A stretch of DNA of 64,000 nt from UBA7236 sp964463165 (GTDB lineage Bacteria; Bacteroidota; Bacteroidia; Chitinophagales; BACL12), in NCBI GenBank assembly GCA_964463165.1, contig CAYXBK010000003.1, forward strand, positions 124,001 to 188,000, in the 5' to 3' direction. This document shows positions 60,095 through 64,000 of this stretch, in pieces (within the stretch, counting starts at the first letter, position 1; each line of letters begins with the position of its first letter). The translations under genes were made by a program, and so were the position numbers. The notes beneath the pieces are model-generated. The model saw only the letters and a program-made list of their open reading frames with translations, searched no databases and was not told where the DNA came from.

Positions 60095-63000
60095 TTATTT
60101 CAGAATATCTTCTGCTGATTTATGATGATGTTCTTTTTTATGCATGTCGATTGCAATAGCAGATGCAATGAATACGGATGAATATGTTCCGAATGCAATA
60201 CCTACAACCATCGCAAATGCAAATCCCTGAATATTATCTGTTCCGAATATTAAAATAGATAATACGGATAATAATGTAACACCTGAAGTGATCACCGTCC
60301 GGCTCAAAGTCTGATTAATTGCATGATTGAATATTTCGATCACGGTTCCTGATTTTGATTCACGCATGAATTCGCGGATCCTGTCGAATACCACCACGGT
60401 ATCCATAATGGAATATCCGATAATGGTGAGGATGGCCGCGACAAATGTTTCATCGATATGCAGCGTGAAAGGCAATGCATTTTTCAAAATGGAAAACATC
60501 GCAAGTGTCATAAATGCATCATGTATCAAAGCGACAACGGCGCCTAAACCAAATTGCCATCTGCGGAATCGCAACACGATATAAATAAATGTGCAAAGCA
60601 ATGCAATGCCGATTGCCCATAACGCTTTCGATTTAATTTCTTCAGCCATGGTAGGCTCCACTTTCATCTGACTTTCCTTATATGTCGCATCCCATGTTTT
60701 ATAGTCCGGTTTTGTGCTGTAAAATCCGATGAGATTATCGTAGAGTGTATGCGTTGCAATACTGTCGGCATTTTCATCCGTACTTCCGATCATATACGTT
60801 GTTGTGATCTTCAATTTATCGGAGCTGCTGAATGTTTTCACCTGCACTGCATTATCAAAATCTTTTGACAATTTATCACGCACAATTTCCGCATCTATCG
60901 GTTGTTCGAATTTCACAGTATAGGATCTTCCTCCCTGGAATTCGACACCGTAATTAAATCCGGACGTCATAATAAATACAATACTTAATACAGTGAGCGC
61001 TGCAGAAAATATATAACCGTATTTTCTGTTTTGCATGAATTTGAAATTCACATGTTTGAATGCGCCTTTCGTGAAATTGGTATAATAACGAATCGGTTTT
61101 TCTGTTTTTGCCATCCAGTCGAGAATTAACCGGCTGATGAAAATTGCAGTGAATAAAGAGAATACGATACCGATCATTAATACGATAGCAAAACCTTTGA
61201 TCGCACCTGAACCGAATTCGTTCAGGATGATACCGATGATAAATGTTGTTACGTGTGAGTCGATGATAGCAGAATAGGAATGTGTATATCCGTCGGCAAT
61301 GGCTTTCACCATGCTTTTCCCTTTACCGAGCTCCTCCCTTACCCGTTCATAAATGATTACGTTGGCATCCACCGCCATACCCATTGTGAGCACCAAACCT
61401 GCAATACCCGGGAGTGTGAGGGTAGCACCGATTGATGCGAGCACACCGAAAATGAAAAATATATTCGCCATCAATGCGATATCGGCGATCAAACCGGCTG
61501 TGCTATAATACAATGCCATGAAAATAATTACCAGTAATAAACCGGCAACCATGGAGATCACACCTGTTTTAATTGATTCGGCTCCGAGTGAAGGGCCTAC
61601 AATATCTTCCTGAATAATTCTCGAAGGCACAGGCAATTTACCAACCTCGAGAATAGAAGAAAGCAATTCTGCATCTTCAATTGAAAAATCTCCGGAGATG
61701 GATGAACGTCCGCCTGAAATCGCTTCATTCACTGCAGGAGCTGAATAAATTTTATTGTCGAGTGCAATAGCGATAAAATCGCGTGTTTTAGCTGCGTCTT
61801 CCGTAATTCTTTTCCATTCCTGTGCACCTTCAAGGTTCATCGACATGGAAATTTCAATTCCACCGGTCATTTGATTTCTTTCAGGTGATGCGCTTTTAAT
61901 TACTGATCCGTCGAGAAGAGGTGCATCATCATCCGGACGCAGTTTCACAGCATACAACTGAAAGGTTTTGGTTTCTTTATAAGGTTTTGCGCCGAGCATG
62001 AAACGCAATTCTGTCGGAAATGCAGCAAGCACTTCATCAGTGCGTAAATACCGCATTAATTCCATTGTATCCTTTTCACCTACAGACCCGATGGCTGCAG
62101 GATCAACTCTTTCTTTAAGGAGTCGTGCAAGAGGACCTGTTGCTGCATCCTCAGACTGGCCGGCATTTGTTGTATCGTTATCGTCGGCGGCAAGTAATGC
62201 ATCAATATTTGAAGTATCAATTGTTTTGCTTGTATCCTCAACTGCAGCCGTTTTGTTAGTGTCCATCGCCATTTCGGGAGATGCTGCAGCTGTATCCGCA
62301 CCTGCTTCAATTGCGAGAAGCACATTATTCGCCTGGTTGATCGAACCGGTCAGCTCTTCATAATGCCATACTCTCCAGAATTCGAGATTTGCGGTTGATT
62401 GCAAAAGTTCTCTGGCACGCTTCGGATTATCCACACCCGGCAACTCGACCATGATACGGCCTGTATTCGCCTGGAGGGTAACATAAGGAGACGAAACGCC
62501 AAAGCGGTCGATCCTTTCTTTTAATCTTGTATAGGTTGAATTGATCCCTTCACTTGCCTGATTCGACAACCATGATTTCACTTCATCATTTGATGCCGTC
62601 ATTGAAAGATCTTCAGCAACATCACTTGAGTGAAACATCGGTGCAAGGTTTGAACCCGGGTTTGACTGCGAATAGTAGGTAACGAACAAATCGATGAGCT
62701 CTCCGTTTCCTGCTGCTTCTTCAGCCCTGGCTTTATCAAGAGCTGCAAGCATTTTCGGATTTTTGGGTTCGTTGCAGAGCTGCTTTACCAGGTCGTATTT
62801 ACTCACTTCGAGTACCACGCTCATACCACCTTGAAGATCCAGTCCCAGATTGAGGGAACGTTTCTTTACATCTTCATAATTGTATTTAACGATACCGATA
62901 TTGTAAATATCTTTTTCAGCATTTTGAGCGATGTATTCACTTTTGAGTGAAGCGATCTCATCTATCCGCTGCTCACCTTTTAAAGTAGGGTCAACTTTTG

Positions 63001-63121
63001 TTTCTGCATATTTCTGGGCTGCTTTTTCATGTCCGGATGCTACCCAGGTAAACGACAATTGGTATAAACTGACGATCAGTAATGCTGCTAAGAAGAACTT
63101 AACGAGGCCTTTTCCCTGCAT
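60095..63121 (-). CDS. secDF: Fused protein translocase subunit SecDF
   Basis: A 1008-residue inner-membrane protein fusing SecD and SecF. The SecD part has LGLDLQGGMSVVLEV (residues 92-106), the periplasmic P1 domain, and membrane helices with GIAGLVLTMGMAVDANVIIYERVREEL. The SecF part starts near residue 685 with a periplasmic region and YGVEFQGGRSYTVKF, then ILTIIGYSIMDTVVVFDRIRE. It uses the proton gradient to drive late stages of Sec export. Between about residues 270 and 340 a low-complexity Asp/Thr/Ala-rich insertion interrupts P1, as seen in other Bacteroidota. It supplies the many Sec-dependent T9SS and SusCD proteins here. Confidence 0.95.
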   Translation of the reverse strand: MQGKGLVKFFLAALLIVSLYQLSFTWVASGHEKAAQKYAETKVDPTLKGEQRIDEIASLKSEYIAQNAEKDIYNIGIVKYNYEDVKKRSLNLGLDLQGGMSVVLEVSKYDLVKQLCNEPKNPKMLAALDKARAEEAAGNGELIDLFVTYYSQSNPGSNLAPMFHSSDVAEDLSMTASNDEVKSWLSNQASEGINSTYTRLKERIDRFGVSSPYVTLQANTGRIMVELPGVDNPKRARELLQSTANLEFWRVWHYEELTGSINQANNVLLAIEAGADTAAASPEMAMDTNKTAAVEDTSKTIDTSNIDALLAADDNDTTNAGQSEDAATGPLARLLKERVDPAAIGSVGEKDTMELMRYLRTDEVLAAFPTELRFMLGAKPYKETKTFQLYAVKLRPDDDAPLLDGSVIKSASPERNQMTGGIEISMSMNLEGAQEWKRITEDAAKTRDFIAIALDNKIYSAPAVNEAISGGRSSISGDFSIEDAELLSSILEVGKLPVPSRIIQEDIVGPSLGAESIKTGVISMVAGLLLVIIFMALYYSTAGLIADIALMANIFFIFGVLASIGATLTLPGIAGLVLTMGMAVDANVIIYERVREELGKGKSMVKAIADGYTHSYSAIIDSHVTTFIIGIILNEFGSGAIKGFAIVLMIGIVFSLFTAIFISRLILDWMAKTEKPIRYYTNFTKGAFKHVNFKFMQNRKYGYIFSAALTVLSIVFIMTSGFNYGVEFQGGRSYTVKFEQPIDAEIVRDKLSKDFDNAVQVKTFSSSDKLKITTTYMIGSTDENADSIATHTLYDNLIGFYSTKPDYKTWDATYKESQMKVEPTMAEEIKSKALWAIGIALLCTFIYIVLRFRRWQFGLGAVVALIHDAFMTLAMFSILKNALPFTLHIDETFVAAILTIIGYSIMDTVVVFDRIREFMRESKSGTVIEIFNHAINQTLSRTVITSGVTLLSVLSILIFGTDNIQGFAFAMVVGIAFGTYSSVFIASAIAIDMHKKEHHHKSAEDILK

Positions 63122-63240
63122 AATTTTGGAAGATTGGTTGTTACTTTTAGTAAAATAAAAATTGCCTGCTGCGCAAGCGGGTGCAAATATAGGGAATGGA
63201 AGTTAGAGTAAGAAGATTGGGCGTGGGGTTCGGGGATGGG

Positions 63241-63331
63241 AGTTCTGAGTTCGGGGTTCAGAGTTCTGAGTTCAGAGTTCGGGGTTCTGAGTTCTGAGTT
63301 CAGAGTTCGGGGTTTTGAGTTCGGGATTCGG
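63241..63331. repeat. 7-bp tandem repeat array, 13 units
   Basis: Thirteen consecutive heptamers of the form RRTTYDG (AGTTCTG, AGTTCGG, GGTTCAG, AGTTCAG, GGTTTTG, GATTCGG). Inverted copies follow at 63355-63371 (CAGAACT, CTGAAC), allowing fold-back. The 63122-63444 gap holds this array, a terminator at 63374-63408 and the presumed secDF promoter region next to 63122. No gene is visible. Confidence 0.8.
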
Positions 63332-63373
63332 CTTTTATTGTATGAGGGTATATCCAACTCAGAACTCTGAACA

Positions 63374-63408
63374 AAAAAAAGCCATTGAAAAAATCAATGG
63401 CCTTTTTT
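63374..63408 (-). terminator. Intrinsic terminator of the PKD/T9SS gene
   Basis: GCCATTGA (63381-63388) and TCAATGGC (63394-63401) form a perfect stem with a 5-base loop. A run of eight As on the plus strand gives eight Ts after the hairpin on the minus strand. It lies 37 bases past the stop at 63445. Confidence 0.8.
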
Positions 63409-63444
63409 GAAATTATATTTTGAATTCATCTTTAACTAAAAAAC

Positions 63445-64000
63445 TCATTCCGATTTAATTATTTTTTCGGTTGCGATGACCTCACCGTTATTTTTCAGGT
63501 TGACAAAATAAATTCCCGAAGGAAATTCATTGCCGAAAATAATTTTGTTTTCACCCGCAATAAGTGCGGTTGATTTTAAAATTCTACCTGTAATGTCTGA
63601 AATTTCCATTGCAGTGTTATCATTTAATATTTCAACGGAAATTATTGTTTGATTTAAAAATGGATTTGGTGCGATCTGCATTGCATTCTCTGCAGAAATA
63701 TCATCAATTGCATTGCAAAGATTTGCGGTGATATACGCATCAGTTGTTTTTGCATCAGAGCCGAAATCATTTGTTACAGTTAATGTAACAGCATAGGTGC
63801 CGGGCGTATTATAAACAACAGTTGGATTTTGTAATGCAGATGTGGCTGGTGTGCCGCCGGTAAATTCCCAGCTCCATGCACTTGCACCAACTGAAACATC
63901 TTCAAAATGTACTGTAAGTGCTGCGCAACCGGAAGTAATATCCGAAGTAAATTCTGCAGAGGGTGCTGCATTCACATCGTCTGTTACAACAAAATGATCA
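63445..64000 (-). CDS. 3' end of a T9SS-secreted PKD-domain protein (partial)
   Basis: The frame is open to the window edge, so the start lies beyond base 64000. The visible 184 residues begin DHFVVTDDVN. A PKD domain follows (AEFTSDITSGCAALTVHFED, WSWEFTGGTPATS, YAVTLTVTNDFGS). The C-terminal sorting domain is of type A (MQIAPNPFLNQTIISVEIL ... FPSGIYFVNL). PKD domains of this kind support proteases and other surface enzymes, whose catalytic part would be off the edge. It has its own terminator at 63374. Confidence 0.85.
   Translation of the reverse strand, partial: DHFVVTDDVNAAPSAEFTSDITSGCAALTVHFEDVSVGASAWSWEFTGGTPATSALQNPTVVYNTPGTYAVTLTVTNDFGSDAKTTDAYITANLCNAIDDISAENAMQIAPNPFLNQTIISVEILNDNTAMEISDITGRILKSTALIAGENKIIFGNEFPSGIYFVNLKNNGEVIATEKIIKSE

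Noticed and set aside
63088..63357. 89-codon minus-strand frame with a repeating translation
   Set aside because: It is produced by the 7-bp tandem array read in frame and overlaps secDF's start. The repetitive peptide is an artefact.

Overview
The window looks like a chromosomal segment of a free-living, AT-rich member of the Bacteroidota. The evidence is a SusC/SusD pair, many secreted proteins ending in type IX secretion (T9SS) C-terminal sorting domains, a PorE-like OmpA/propeller protein, a fused SecDF, LytS/LytTR signalling, propeller hybrid kinases, weak Shine-Dalgarno sequences, and TAnnTTTG-type promoter elements. No rRNA, tRNA, insertion sequence, prophage or CRISPR array was found. 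The finer taxonomic placement is not resolved.

Layout. 1-5 kb: the 3' end of an unknown gene, a truncated copy and a full copy of an MBL-fold hydrolase gene, and a large T9SS adhesin-like protein with a peptidase S74 chaperone domain. 5-9 kb: an ECF-sigma/cupin pair diverges from an AraC-type regulator with a metal-binding N-terminus. That regulator is followed by an HMA-MauE membrane protein and a Met/His-rich outer-membrane protein, which looks like a copper-handling unit. 9-14 kb: a three-gene minus-strand operon of an unknown 349-aa protein, a CHAT-family protease and a long TPR protein. This is the best candidate for an undescribed system. 14-21 kb: housekeeping and unknown genes (LLM oxidoreductase, S41 protease, GNAT, cyanophycinase-like lipoprotein, release-factor-like protein, helical protein), then a probable structured RNA near 21.3-21.5 kb. 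21-26 kb: a T9SS protein and a DUF4062-STAND ATPase-TPR protein. 26-32 kb: a LytTR response regulator, a LytS-type kinase plus a second kinase with degraded ATP-binding motifs, a T9SS delta-60 protein and a lipoprotein. Four copies of one 15-bp operator, each paired or near-paired at about 21 bp, lie upstream of these four transcription units, so the region reads as one small regulon. 32-35 kb: small proteins, an RRM protein and a prolyl oligopeptidase. 35-41 kb: SusC, SusD and a lipoprotein. 41-47 kb: surface proteins and a SRPBCC protein. 46-50 kb: prmC, ribD, a DMT permease and a short asparaginase-like protein. 50-57 kb: a phosphorelay operon (NRDE protein, two hybrid kinases, Hpt protein, membrane-tethered receiver). 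57-64 kb: JmjC/cupin protein, PorE-like protein, SecDF and the end of a PKD/T9SS protein.

Two families of short degenerate tandem repeats, with 8-bp and 7-bp units, occupy several intergenic gaps, often with inverted copies. Start codons were moved from TTG/GTG to a nearby ATG wherever a signal peptide or domain start supported it.
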